Positions 51,122-61,877 of a DNA stretch of 64,000 nt are shown here, piece by piece; position 1 is the first letter of the stretch; each line of letters starts with the position of its first letter. This DNA comes from Berberis thunbergii (taxonomy: Eukaryota > Streptophyta > Magnoliopsida > Ranunculales > Berberidaceae): positions 1 through 64,000 of the forward strand of contig QNQO01001152.1 in the NCBI GenBank assembly GCA_003290165.1, in the 5' to 3' direction. Below the pieces are notes generated by a model, which was not told where the DNA came from, ran no database searches, and was given only the letters and a program-made list of their open reading frames with translations. The position numbers and the translations under genes are program-made.

Positions 51122-51556
51122 GTGGTTTATTCCCCATAATCTTGTTGTATCAAACTAAACTTATAATCTTGACTAACTTCGATGATTTCAACCATGCCCT
51201 AATTTTTTCACCTATAATCTTTCTTTTAAATTTGTTAGTGCCCCAAGAGTGTACGGTCAATGTAGAAGAGCTACTACCATCAACAAGAGTCAAAATCTCA
51301 GAGTTTAGTTTGAGACTACAAAATTCAACGAACAAAACACAAAGCCCTGTAATTTTTGGGTTTTTGATAAAACATTGGAGGACATTAGCAGGGTCGGCGC
51401 AAATTAAACTTGGGCCTTTAGAACCTTATACAGGGGCTCAAAATTTTATTTTTTCATAAATATAAAATAAAGTAAAATTAAGTAGGTGTAAGGATTCGAA
51501 CATAATTCAACTTAACCATTGTAGTGTAAGACAATTTATTTACTTGAATAATATCA

Positions 51557-52405
51557 TCTACATTACAAATCAGGATGATGTTTGGGGTTGGAGATAAAAG
51601 ATAGTTGAGATTTACCCAAATATAAAAATCTAACGGATCACATAGAACTTAAAGCACCAAGAGTGTGTGGGTTTCATTCCCATGGGACAAAGTAAAATTG
51701 AAAGAATTAGAGATAAAAAATGATTATGATTAAAAGTTGGTAAATGTATTGAATTTGAAGGTTGAGATTTATTTCCTATGATGACATCTTTGTAAATATA
51801 AAACATGTAGAATGACAAAAATAATAAAAAACTTTTGAAAAAAAGTTGGTAGATTGTACATGTGACAGATAGAGAAAATATAATGTTTTTCTTTTAACAA
51901 AATGAAAATTATCATAACTATCTAAATCATTGTCGGATTTTGGTAAACTTAGTATCGTTGAAATACATTTTTGAAGATCTTTCTAACAAAATCAATGATC
52001 AAGACAAGCGCTTAAAATTTAAAAATATATATTTTATAATTAAAAAACATATAATACATTTCACGTCTTTAATATTTTTTAAAACAATGAGACGGGATGA
52101 TCATACCAGAAAAAAACGAGTTGGACATCTTAATGCACATTTAAACAAAAACTCTAAACTTCATGTTTTGGCGAATTCAAAGATTGTGAGATAACTCATT
52201 CTCAGTGTTTAAAAATTTCCCCCAACTGAGTCAAATTTGACTGATTCTAACCCTAAAATTTATAATATATATTTTTACCTTATAATATGTTTACACTTCA
52301 ATACTGATTGAGAGCGAAAATGAGGATAGTGACGGAGGTGTTCAGTACAAAATATTTAGCGAAAAAAAAATATGTGGAGTGCCAACGGCATGGTGCATAC
52401 TTTAG
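51557..52405 (+). mobile_element. Helitron unit 1 of tandem chain
   Basis: The unit starts TCTACATTACAAATCAGGAT after an A. It ends with GTGCCAACGGCA (short stem-loop) and CATACTTTAG just before the next TCTAT start. The terminal CTAG is changed to TTAG. Its interior shares a segment near 51896-52030 with units at 53493 and 54058. No Rep/helicase coding, so non-autonomous. Confidence 0.6.
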
Positions 52406-52633
52406 TCTATATTACAAATCAGGATGGTGTTTGAGGTTGGAGATAAAATATGATTGAGATTTACTCAAATATAAGAATCTAACAAATCACATAAAACTTA
52501 AAGCACCAAGAGTGCATGGGTTCGATTATCATTCCAACATTTTGATATTTATTTCTCTTGATATTTAAAGTATAATAAATTTTATTTATCATGTTAAACT
52601 TTTATCGTGCTAATGACACGAGAAATACCCTAA
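52406..52633 (+). mobile_element. Helitron unit 2 of tandem chain
   Basis: The unit starts TCTATATTACAAATCAGGAT. It ends with CGTGCTAATGACACG (stem CGTG/CACG) and then AAATACCCTAA. At 228 bp it is one of the short versions lacking the shared middle segment. Confidence 0.7.
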
Positions 52634-53136
52634 TCTATATCACAAATTAGGATGGTGTTTGGGGTTGGAGATAAAAGACGACTGAGATTTAACCAAATAT
52701 AAGAATCTAATGGATCATATAGAACTTAAAGCACCAAGAGTGCATGGGTTTGATTCTCATACCTAACAAATCAGAATGATGTTTGGGGTTTGAGATTGCG
52801 GAAGATGTTGATGGTGAAAATTCATTATCTATATAACAAATCAGAATGGTTTGAGATAAAAGATGATTATGAATCTAACAGATCACAAAAATGGAGGTTA
52901 GAGAAAAAAAATTTAACTTTTATTTTTCAACAAACTCTAACCATCACACATCTAAAGACTCATATTGAAATGCCCCAACAAACTCTAATCATCATACATC
53001 TAACTCAAAGGCGAGGGGGAGAGGAGGGTGTTTGGCTGAAATTTATATTAGCATATAATTGAAATACCCCTAGCCAAAGTTGAAAATTCTCATTCTATCA
53101 AACAATTTGAGTGTCGAAGGCATGATAAATATCCTA
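52634..53136 (+). mobile_element. Helitron unit 3 of tandem chain (with a nested or duplicated start)
   Basis: The unit starts TCTATATCACAAATTAGGAT right after CCCTAA. A second TCTATATAACAAATCAG begins at 52828, inside what looks like the internal AAAATTCATTATC sequence known from the 53493 unit, so one copy has inserted into another. The right end is ...ATAAATATCCTAA with a degraded hairpin. Confidence 0.55.
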
Positions 53137-53353
53137 ATCTTCTATATAACAAATCAGAATGGTGTTTGAAGTTGGAGATAAAATATGGTTGAGATTTTCC
53201 TTAAGATAAAAATCTAACGAATCACAAAGAGGGATGCTAGAGAAATAATTTTTTTTTTTTTTTTTTTACTTTTGTGTCCCAACCAACTCTAACCATCACA
53301 CATCTAAAGGCTCATATTAAATTTGAGTGTTGAAGACACATAGAATACCCTAG
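53137..53353 (+). mobile_element. Helitron unit 4 of tandem chain
   Basis: The unit starts TCTTCTATATAACAAATCAG (a 3-nt variation of the usual start) and ends AGAATACCCTAG before T. It contains a poly-T run and the CACACATCTAAAGGCTCATAT segment shared with the last unit. Confidence 0.55.
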
Positions 53354-53492
53354 TCATATACAAAAGTAAAATGGACAACTAGGCCTAGTCCTTGCATGTG
53401 AAGATATCTTTAATAGCCATTCAATAATCTATTATCCTCAGTTTGCTAGAGTATTGCTCTCACCTGGCAGGAGTCCGACTTATTCTAGGATA

Positions 53493-54057
53493 TCTTACAA
53501 ATTAGACTGGTGTTTGGAGTTGGAGATAAAATATAGTTTGAATTGAAAATTGTCGAAAATGTTGATGGTGAAAATTCATTATCAATAATGACGTGTTTGC
53601 AAATAAGTTGTAAGTAAAAGGACAAAAGAAATGAACAAAAAGGTGAAAAAGTCAGTGGAATGCATACGTGGTGGATAAAGAAAATTTGTGTTTTAAAATG
53701 AAAATCGTCATAATTATCTACTTAGTTGTCGAATTTTAGTAAACTTGGTATGATTGAAATACATTTTTGAAGATTTTTCAATGAAATCAATCACTAATAC
53801 AAACCTTAAAGTTAAAAATATGCATTTTAAAAAAAAGCAATTATAATCTAATGCATTTCACTTGTAAGTATTTTAAATATTAAGACACGTTCAAGCAAAA
53901 ACCATGAACTTCATATTTTGAAAAATTAAAGTTTGGGGAGGATTAATTGTAGCGGTTTTAAAATACGTTCTTTTCCTAAATGTTTAAAATTTTAACCGAA
54001 TTTGACCTACTGGCACGACCCACCTTCTATCGTGCCAACGACACAAAAATACACTAG
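53493..54057 (+). mobile_element. Helitron unit 5 of tandem chain
   Basis: The unit starts TCTTACAAATTAGACTGG. It ends with TCGTGCCAACGA (stem TCGT/ACGA, loop GCCA) and then CACAAAAATACACTAG, directly followed by the next unit's TCTAT. The 565-bp unit carries the shared middle segment (ATACATTTTTGAAGATTTTTC). Confidence 0.75.
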
Positions 54058-54629
54058 TCTATCCTACAAATCAGCTATGTGTTTTACAATTCATAAGGAT
54101 TTGGTGATAAAATAGAGATAAAATTGATAGTTGATGAAGATGTTAAGGGTTGAGATTCATTTAATGTAATGGTATGGAAAGATTAGAAGGGCAAAAGAAA
54201 AGAAACATAAATTTAAAATGGGGTGTGGACTGTACATGTGGCGGAGAGAGCAAAATTTGTATGTTATTTGTTCTCAAAATTAAAATTGCTATAACTATCT
54301 ACTTAATTGTCGCATTTTTATAAACTTAGTAACGTTGGAATGCATTTTTAAAAATCTTTCAAATGCAACTAATGATCAATACAAACACTTAAAGTTTAAA
54401 AATACGCATTTAAAAAAAATCTAATGCATTTCACCCATGAGTATTTTCAATCTTTTTCAAATGAATGAGAAAACTTATCAAATTTCAGGGCATATTCAAA
54501 CAAAGAACCCGGAATCCACTTTCACTATTTGAAACATTTTTTTTTTTATTTGTTAAAATCTTTATCCAATTTTGACCCTAATGTCACGATATACTTTCCG
54601 TCGTGCCAACGACACGGTTAATACACTAA
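54058..54629 (+). mobile_element. Helitron unit 6 of tandem chain
   Basis: The unit starts TCTATCCTACAAATCAG. It ends with CCGTCGTGCCAACGACACGG, in which GTCGT and ACGAC pair around GCCA, followed by TTAATACACTAA and then the next TCTAT. This is the clearest Helitron terminus in the window. Confidence 0.8.
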
Positions 54630-54834
54630 TCTATCTTACAAATCAAAAATGGTGTTTGAGGTTAGAGATAAAAGATGACTTAGATTTACCAAAACATAAG
54701 AATCTAACAGATCACAAAGAAGGAGGTTCAAAAAAGAAGTTTTTTTTTAATTTTTATGCTACAATCAACTCTAATCATTACACATCTAAAAGTTCATATT
54801 GAATTTGAATGTTGAAGACATGAGATTACCCTAG
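54630..54834 (+). mobile_element. Helitron unit 7, end of tandem chain
   Basis: The unit starts TCTATCTTACAAATCAAAAATGG and ends TGAGATTACCCTAG before T, after which unrelated sequence begins. It is a short 205-bp version; its hairpin is degraded. Confidence 0.65.
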
Positions 54835-56349
54835 TAACAATATAGCTCATCATTAGATTATGGGCCCTTATTTTTGTGGGCCCTAAGCAAAGGACCTTGT
54901 TGCCTGTTGGGCCAAACCTATCATTATGGGTGTTTGTTTCATGAGAAATTCTACCACCTCCCTCCCTCATCCGTTTCCTCGCTATGTAGAATCACTCTTG
55001 TTTCATATACTGTTGTTAGAAGTGTAACTCCATGTTGGAGTCAAAAGTTAGAAGTCAGAGTTGGTTTAAGAGCTTTTGTTTATAATTAGAGCTGACACAA
55101 TGAGATTGGATCATTTTGAGAATTTAAAGTCTCCAATAGAAGCTCTGTGATCGGCATGGTGTACATTAAGGACGCTAAACAATTTGAGATATGAATTATA
55201 GGAAAGATGTTTTAACCTAACAAAAACATCGTATTTTTCACAGTGATTTGTATTTTCCATCATAAAGTTATCATACATCCTTGCATGATTGTATGGAAAG
55301 GAAATATATTATCGACTACTCACCAGGTGCACGCAAATGTAATTTTGTTTTAATTTTAAAATGGCAACCAAATTATAGAAAATAGATTTTATGAGAGGAG
55401 GAGAAATTGGATAGTGACTTAGCGCGACCAAAATTGAGTCATTGTAGGTGGCAAATTTATTGGGTATGCCAGCACAAAAATATATAGCCCTTACAGGGTA
55501 AAGTTTCGGCCTTTTTAAGGTTATGCTTAGACAACAGATCATTTGCGGAGAAAACAAAACAGAGAAGAAGGATCACTTTGCGAAAAAGCTCAGCTGAGCT
55601 TATTAGGAAAGATAGTCGAGGCTATAAACACAATTAAGTAAAGTAGTATTGTTTCACTTATCAAAAATTCTAATTGCCGAGGGAACCAGCGAGGGACCCC
55701 ACAGGGGGGGGTGGGAGCCGTCCATCCCTCCGAGATGCGCGCTTGAATATTTGGGATTTGTGCGTTGAAAATTCAAGTGCGCATTTCGGGAGAAATGAAC
55801 GGCTCTCTCCCCCCTGTGGAGTCCCTCGCTGGTTTCTTCGCTGTCTTCCTCGACAGTTAGACGGGTTCTTCACTTATTTAGTTGAACAAGGCAGGATTGG
55901 TAGTTGTTGCACACAATGTCGAACATGTTTTTATTGCATATTTGTTTTAAAAACCAAGCATAACACTAGTGATATGAAAGCATGAACTAATCCCACATCA
56001 TCTGACCATATTTCTAGCATTGAGATACCAAACAAACTGAACCAAGATAAGTTTAAATTTCTAAAGCATAAAACTTCTCTAATATTCTCAATCCAGCTTT
56101 TCCTATAGTTTTCATTCTAATAACCTACCTCATGTCTATTTAACTGACCTCATGGAAAATTAAAGCAACCACATTGGCTGTGATTCAGCTAGTCAGAACT
56201 AGATACCATATGTATCCAATGTATATCAATATAATAAAAACAATATTAGTGAATTCTGAACTCCGAGGTCCTTGGCCATACTTACAAACACCCACGCACC
56301 ATAAAAGCTATTTGCAGATTGGAAAGTATATTGACTAGTGTATGGCTTT
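54835..56349. other. Non-coding stretch with one foldback element
   Basis: No exon was recognised. The only structured feature is the inverted repeat at 55682-55836. Confidence 0.4.
55682..55836. repeat. Foldback inverted repeat (~70-nt arms)
   Basis: The left arm runs from GGAACCAGCGAGGGACCCCA through GAGCCGTCCATCCCTCCGA to GCGCTTGAATATT. The right arm, read inverted, is GAAACCAGCGAGGGACTCCA, GAGCCGTTCATTTCTCCCGA and GCGCACTTGAATTTT. The loop is about 16 nt. The arms are GC-rich in AT-rich surroundings. A single transcript would fold into a long, imperfect hairpin. It is either a MITE or a small-RNA source; the wider flanks (TCGAGG, CGCTGTCT) suggest it may extend a little further. Confidence 0.8.
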
Positions 56350-56354
56350 GGGGC

Positions 56355-56482
56355 TGTTAGGAGACCATATCGAAATTGAACTCTATCTATTTGTTGTGAA
56401 CTATGAGTTGTAGTATACTAATCAGATATGTAGTTATCAAGTAGTTGTAACAAACTCTACAACCATTGTATATTCCCTTTCA
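56355..56482 (+). repeat. 5' LTR of the copia element
   Basis: 128 bp, TGTTAGG...TTTCA. Against the 3' LTR it shows two substitutions and one 1-bp gap over the first ~115 bp, and lacks about 45 bp before the terminal CCCTTTCA. The low divergence suggests a fairly young insertion. Confidence 0.9.
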
Positions 56483-56626
56483 CGGTATGAGAGCAATAAT
56501 ATGTTATTGGAGATCTGATTTGTGTGGACTCTCTTTTTTTAGTAGTCTTTTCCCTTTCTCAAATTCTTTGGGACTCTCTACTTGAGTAGTCTTCATCTCG
56601 ATTTTTTTGTGTGTTTGGTTGCCATC

Positions 56627-57560
56627 ATGAGTCTCACATCTTCATCTTCAGTTTCTATGACTACATCATCTCCAACCAATGCTAATGCTATGGTTATCTC
56701 GTTTAACACCCTTGTTAGTCTAGTGACGAATAAGTTAGATCGAGACCATGGGAATTACCTTATGTGGAAACAACAAATGATGCCGGCTTTGCAAAGCCAA
56801 TATTTGTTTAAGTTTGTTGATGGCTCTTATCCTGCTCCACATGAGTTTTTGTCACAGAATACTGAAAGTGGTTTACCTGAGATGAATCTTGGCCTATCTC
56901 TTATGGTGACGTACTTCGAGTTGGATCCATGGCACAAGTTATTGGTGTTAACACATCAAAGGAAGCATGGGATGCTCTCGAACAATTGTACTCGTCTCGT
57001 TCTGAATCAAGGTTTTTACTACTAAAGCAACAACTCCATTCCTTTGATAAGGGAACAACTTCAATGGCAGAATATCTTGATAAAGTTAAAAGTATCAGTG
57101 ATGCTTTAGCTGCTGCTAGTGAGCCAATCAAGGACAATGATCTAGTTTTGTATACTTTTAATGGCCTCCCTGCTAAGTATGAGAGTTTCATCACCTTGAT
57201 GACGACTCGCTTTGGTGGATTTCCTGATTGCCATTCTTTGATTGAAATGTTAATCAGTCAAGATCGTTTACCGGAGTCTCTAAAGAAGAAACAACCCAAT
57301 GAACTTGTTGCTTTCTATACAAAGAAATGTGATGCTCGGGGCATAGGCCATCCAAACTATCGAGGCACAAGTCGTTAAACTTATCGGGGTACAGGCCGTA
57401 ACATTCAAGAACGTGGACGCGGTCGAGGATATTATAATGACAAAAGAGGTACATCTAACTCTTTTTCTCATCATGATCGATCTAACTATGTTGTTTGCCA
57501 AATATGTGAGAAACTAGGTCACAAGGCAGGAAAGTGCTTTAACCATTATGATCCTGATTA
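56627..57560 (+). pseudogene. copia gag with zinc knuckle
   Basis: The start MSLTSSSSVSM is at 56627. The capsid part has YLMWKQQMMPALQ and, after a frameshift near 56925, KEAWDALEQLYSS (the UBN2 gag motif) and MAEYLDKVKSISDALAA. A TAA at 57376 interrupts the basic linker. The CCHC knuckle CQICEKLGHKAGKC lies at about 57496-57537. Gag would form the virus-like particle and package the RNA. Confidence 0.85.
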
Positions 57561-57597
57561 CTATGCTGATAATATTCCTCAATCATTTGCAAATATG

Positions 57598-58720
57598 TCT
57601 CTTTCGGATCCAAACTGGTATCTTGACATGGGAGCCACAGACCATCTTACTGCAGATGCTTTTCATATGTCAAATAAATTTGGTTATCGTAGGGCTGATC
57701 AAATTATTATTGGAAATGGCACTAGACTTCCAGTTCATGACTCTGGTAACATTTCTATTTCTACTCCATTTACACAATTTCATTTATGGAATGTCCTTCA
57801 TGTGTTTGCCATTGCTAAAAATCTTATATCAGTTGAAAAGTTTGTTAAGGACAACAAATGCATTATTGAATTCACATCTTCTGGTTTTCCTATCAATTAT
57901 TTAATGACAAATAAGGTGCTTCTAAGCGAACCGAGTAAAGGTGGCATTTTCCTCATTTCTCCACATTTTGTTTCATGTTTATTGGCAAGGGCTTGCTATG
58001 GTGAACGCACTTCAATGGTTCTTTGGACCGAAGATTGGGGCATCCTAATCCCAAGATTTTATCATTTTTGCAAATGAATAAAGTCCTAAAATATTCAGGC
58101 AATAGGAGTTTTATATAAATTATGTTCAGATTGTCTTGCTGGGAAAGCTCATAGGCTTCCGTTTGTTGATTCAAGTTATTTTTCTTCGTCCCCTCTTGAA
58201 TTGGTTCATGCTTATATATGGGGTCCATCTCCTATTGTTAGTAGAAGTGGTTATCGATATTATCTATTGTTAGTTGATGATTATTCAAGATTTAGTTGGA
58301 TTTTTCCTTTAGTTCGAAAGTGTGAGGCACTTGCTTGTTTTATTAATTTCAAGTCATTGGTGGAAAACTTGTTTGGTCTTAAAATCAAAAGCTTTCAGTG
58401 TGATGGTGGGACAAAATTTACAGGTGGTCCATTCTCTTCATTTCTGCGCACTCATGGAATATTTCAACGAATTTCGTGTCCCCGTACTCAACAACAAAAT
58501 GGAAGAGTTGAGACAAAGATTCGTCATATCAAGGAAACAGGCTTAACATTTATGTTTCAAGCAAGGCTTTCTAAACCATTTTGGTTTGATGCATTTCGGA
58601 CTGCTACTTTCTTGATCAATCGTCTTCCATCCATAACACTTAACAAAAGATCGCCTTATCAAGTTTTATTTTCTAGAAATCCGGACTATAGTGTCTTGTG
58701 AGTCTTTGGTTGTGTTTGTT
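57598..58720 (+). pseudogene. copia protease and integrase
   Basis: The protease motif reads WYLDMGATDHL at about 57616-57648; the usual active site D(S/T)GA is DMGA here, a likely loss-of-function change. Integrase zinc-binding region is out of frame near 58020-58160 (CSDCLAGKAHRLPF). The core has VDDYSRFSWIF (first Asp at about 58276), a second Asp in CDGGTKF, and a Glu in NGRVETKIRHI, the D-D-E triad. It then runs to PYQVLF and a TGA before VFGC at 58699. Confidence 0.85.
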
Positions 58721-59164
58721 ATCCATTTTTGGGTGCCTATGCAAAAGACAAGTTAGATCCACGTACATTTGAGTGTATTTTTATTGGTTATCCACCAAAT
58801 TATAAAGGCTACTTATGTCTTGATTACAAAACTGGACATGTGTATACATCTCGCCACATTATTTTTATGAACAAAAATTTCCATTGGCAGGAGTACACAA
58901 TCGAGATGATATCATCTCTTCATATGGATCTATTAGTTCACCTCCTGTGCTTTCTTTACCAACCAAGCCTTCTAATCCAACACATATACCATCCTTATCA
59001 ACGAATACATCGGCTCTAAACTCCCACCACATTACTGAAACTACCCAATTTGGAGATGTAGTGGTGGTGCCACATCTTTCAGGTGATCCATCCTTCCCTA
59101 TATTAGAAACATCCTCAATCCCAAATTCTTCTCCTAATGATCATATTCAACAACCAACCTCCAA

Positions 59165-59992
59165 TTTACTGTAACGCCCCGATTTCGAGAAAAACGAAAT
59201 CCTAAAATCCACGTAGGATTATCCGTTTTCCCAAAACTCGGGACGTGAAATTCAATAACAACAGAGACATTTAGCAGCAAAGACAAAATATAATTTAAAA
59301 AAAATATGAACAAACTAAAATTTATAACAAAACTCTAACCAGGATAAACTGACGTCGCTAGCCCCACTAGCGGAACTCCCGTAACGCTGCTCAAAAGTCT
59401 CTAAACCTGAAAAGCTAATCGGCTACATTCCCAAGGGAATGTAAATTTATTCCTACCAATTAGGGCTTTGCTCGAGGTTAGGGACACCCCACTTTCTACT
59501 TAATGCCACCGCATATTAAATAATATTAAAATTAAACAAATAAATAATTAATTAATTAAAAAGTATTATATATTAAATTAGGGTCATTACATTATACACA
59601 CCTTAAAAGGAATCTCGTCCCGAGATTCACTGGATGAAGAGCTCCGGATGCAACTGCTTCACTCTGTCCTCTAGCTCCCAAGTTACATCATTTTCTTTTT
59701 CACTCCATTGGACTTTCACCAGATTCACTATCCTTCTACGGAGCTGTTTCACATCACGATCCACAATCTTGATTGGTCGTACTACTTGGGTGAAGTCGTC
59801 ATTAATCTCAATTTCTGTGGGGTCAATTTGGGTTATAAGGTTTGTGTTGGCATATGATATATGCGGGAGGGGGATGTGCTTTAAGTGTGCGAGGTCGCTC
59901 TACATGACAACACGCGTTTTAAAGCCGTGCGGGCCGGTTGGTAGCCCAAAGCGGACAATATGGTGTCATGTGGACCGGGTCGTTACATTTAC
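59165..59992 (-). mobile_element. Deleted Ty3-gypsy chromovirus nested in the copia element
   Basis: The insert is 59170-59987, flanked by TTTAC on both sides (59165-59169, 59988-59992). It begins TGTAACG and ends CGTTACA. Read on the minus strand it holds the tail of a gypsy polyprotein: VKQLRRRIVNLVKVQW and DVTWELEDRVKQLHPELF, the chromodomain-like end, closed by TGA. A degraded purine tract and an LTR of about 420 bp (TGTAATGACCC...GGGGCGTTACA, 59170-59591) follow. The other edge (TGTAACGACCCGGTCC, TTTAAAACGCGT) looks like the start of a 5' LTR, so most of the interior has been deleted. Confidence 0.75.
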
Positions 59993-60039
59993 CATCATCT
60001 GATGAACCTCCAACATCACATTCAATACCACCATCATCA

Positions 60040-61660
60040 CCTCAACCCACCCATCATATGATTACACGATCAAATACTGGCTCGTTGAAACCAAAAGTCT
60101 ATCTAGGTGTCAAGCACCAACTGCCAAAATGTTTTCAAGCTCAATTGGCTCAGATTGAATCTTTTTCATTTAAGGAGGCATCTACTCATCCTGATTGAAT
60201 GGCTGCTATGATGGATGAGTACAATGCTTTGATGTTGAATAATACATGGACACTAGCATCGCCTCCACCTGCTTCTAAAGTAGTTGGTTGCAAATGGGTT
60301 TATAAATTAAAACGCCATGCTGATGGTTTAATTGAACGATACAAAGCCCGTTTGGTGGCTCAAGGGTGTTCTCAATCATACGGAGTCGATTTTGATGAAA
60401 TGTTTACCCCAGTTGTGAAACCATACACCATTTCGGTTGTGTTGTCTATTGCTTATAGTTTTTTATGGCAAATTCGCCAATTAGATGTCAAAAACGCATT
60501 TTTACATGAGTTTCTTGACAAAGATGTATATATGCGACAACCACCAGGCTTCAAGGATCCCACACGGCCAAACTTTGTTTGCAAATTAAACCGAGCTATT
60601 TATCTTCTCAAGCAAGTCCCTAGAGCTTGGTTTACAAGATTAAGTTCTTTTCATTATTGGATTGGGTTTTGTGTGTAGTGGTCTGACTCCTCCATGTTCG
60701 TTCGTCGCGATGCTCGCGGGATCTTGGTATTATTATTATATGTTGATGACATTATTTTAACCGAATCTTCCTCTTCATTGATTAACTCGATGGTTCATTC
60801 GCTTAAATCTCAATTTGCAATGAAGGACCTTGGCGACTTAATTTTTTTTTCTTGGAATCGAAATGACTCGGACTAATGGGACTTTGTTACTCACACAAGC
60901 TCGTTATATTCTATATATTTTAAAACGTGCCAATATGCTTGATGCCAAGCCCATGAGTAGTCCTGTTCCTCCAGGTTCAAAACTGTCAATTAATGACGGT
61001 GATATCCTTATGGATTCCTCATTTTATCGGAGCATTTTGGTGCTCTTCAATATGCTACGATGACGCAACCAAACATCTCTTATGCCGTTAATCAAGCATG
61101 TCAATATATGCACCAACCAACAAATGTGCATCTTTCATTGGTAAAACATATTCTTCGATACTTGAAGGATCCCTGGCTTATGACGTTCAAATTCGCCCAT
61201 TTATGGACTTTACTCTTAGAGCATATATTGATGCTGACTGGGCAGGATTTCCTGATGATAGACGTTCAACGTCTGGTTCTTGTATTTTCCTGGGGAATAA
61301 TTTAATATCTTGGACCTCAAATAAACAACCCAATGTCTCTCGCTCAAGCACTGAATCTGAGTATCGAACATTAGCCACCACAGCTGCGGAGCTCGCATGG
61401 ATTCAATATATTCTCAAAGATTTGGGTTTACTAGCTCGGTGTCCCCCCATTTTATTCTATGACAACATCTCTGCCATTTATCCCGCTTCAAATCCTGTGT
61501 TCATGCATGCACTCGCCATATTGATGTGGATTATCATTTTGTTTGTGAACGAGTTCTTCGGGGTCAACTTCGTGTGTTGTTTCTCAATAGTGTTGATCAA
61601 GTTGCTGACATCTTTACCAAGGGGCTTACCTCCCTGCGATTCACTCATTTGCGATCCAAG
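60040..61660 (+). pseudogene. copia reverse transcriptase and RNase H
   Basis: Reverse transcriptase starts after a TGA (60196) with MDEYNALMLNNTWTL, then GCKWVYKLKRHADG, RYKARLVAQGCSQ and QLDVKNAFLHEFL. The catalytic YVDD is at 60739-60750. Frame breaks lie near 60660, 60860 and 61060. RNase H has [18 protein letters not shown] (about 61215-61275), the second acidic site in SSTESEYRTLA, and a broken tail before the 3' LTR. Confidence 0.9.
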
Positions 61661-61699
61661 CTTTCCGTGGTTGCTCAACCCGTTCAGCTTGCGAGAGGG

Positions 61700-61872
61700 T
61701 GTTAGGAGACCATATTGAAATTGAACTCTATCTAGTTGTTGTGAACTATGAGTTGTAGTATACTAAATCAGATATGTAGTTATCAAGTAGTTGTAACAAA
61801 CTCTACAACCATTGTATGTATACAAATGTATTACCCATGAGAAGAGAATCAATGACAGATCTTTCCCTTTCA
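61700..61872 (+). repeat. 3' LTR of the copia element
   Basis: 173 bp, TGTTAGG...CCCTTTCA, followed by GGGGC. It has a TGTATGTATACAAATG stretch near its end that is missing from the 5' LTR. Confidence 0.9.
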
Positions 61873-61877
61873 GGGGC

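Larger units (their letters stand above)
56350..61877 (+). mobile_element. Ty1-copia LTR retrotransposon, degenerate, with 5-bp target duplication
   Basis: The element is 56355-61872, flanked by GGGGC on both sides (56350-56354, 61873-61877). LTRs are short and begin TGTTAGGAGACC and end TTTCA. A primer-binding site, GGTATGAGAGCAAT-like, follows the 5' LTR (compare TGGTATCAGAGC, complementary to initiator tRNA-Met). A purine tract, GCGAGAGGG, precedes the 3' LTR. Domain order is gag, CCHC knuckle, protease, integrase, reverse transcriptase, RNase H, which defines the copia type. Stops at 57376 (CAA to TAA type), 58699 (CGA to TGA type) and 60196 (TGG to TGA type), plus frameshifts, show it is inactive. 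A gypsy-derived insert at 59170-59987 splits the polyprotein. Confidence 0.95.

Noticed and set aside
53250..53270. Poly-T run as a terminator or retroposon tail
   Set aside because: It lies inside a Helitron unit at the position of a shorter A/T run in sister units, so it is an expanded homopolymer.
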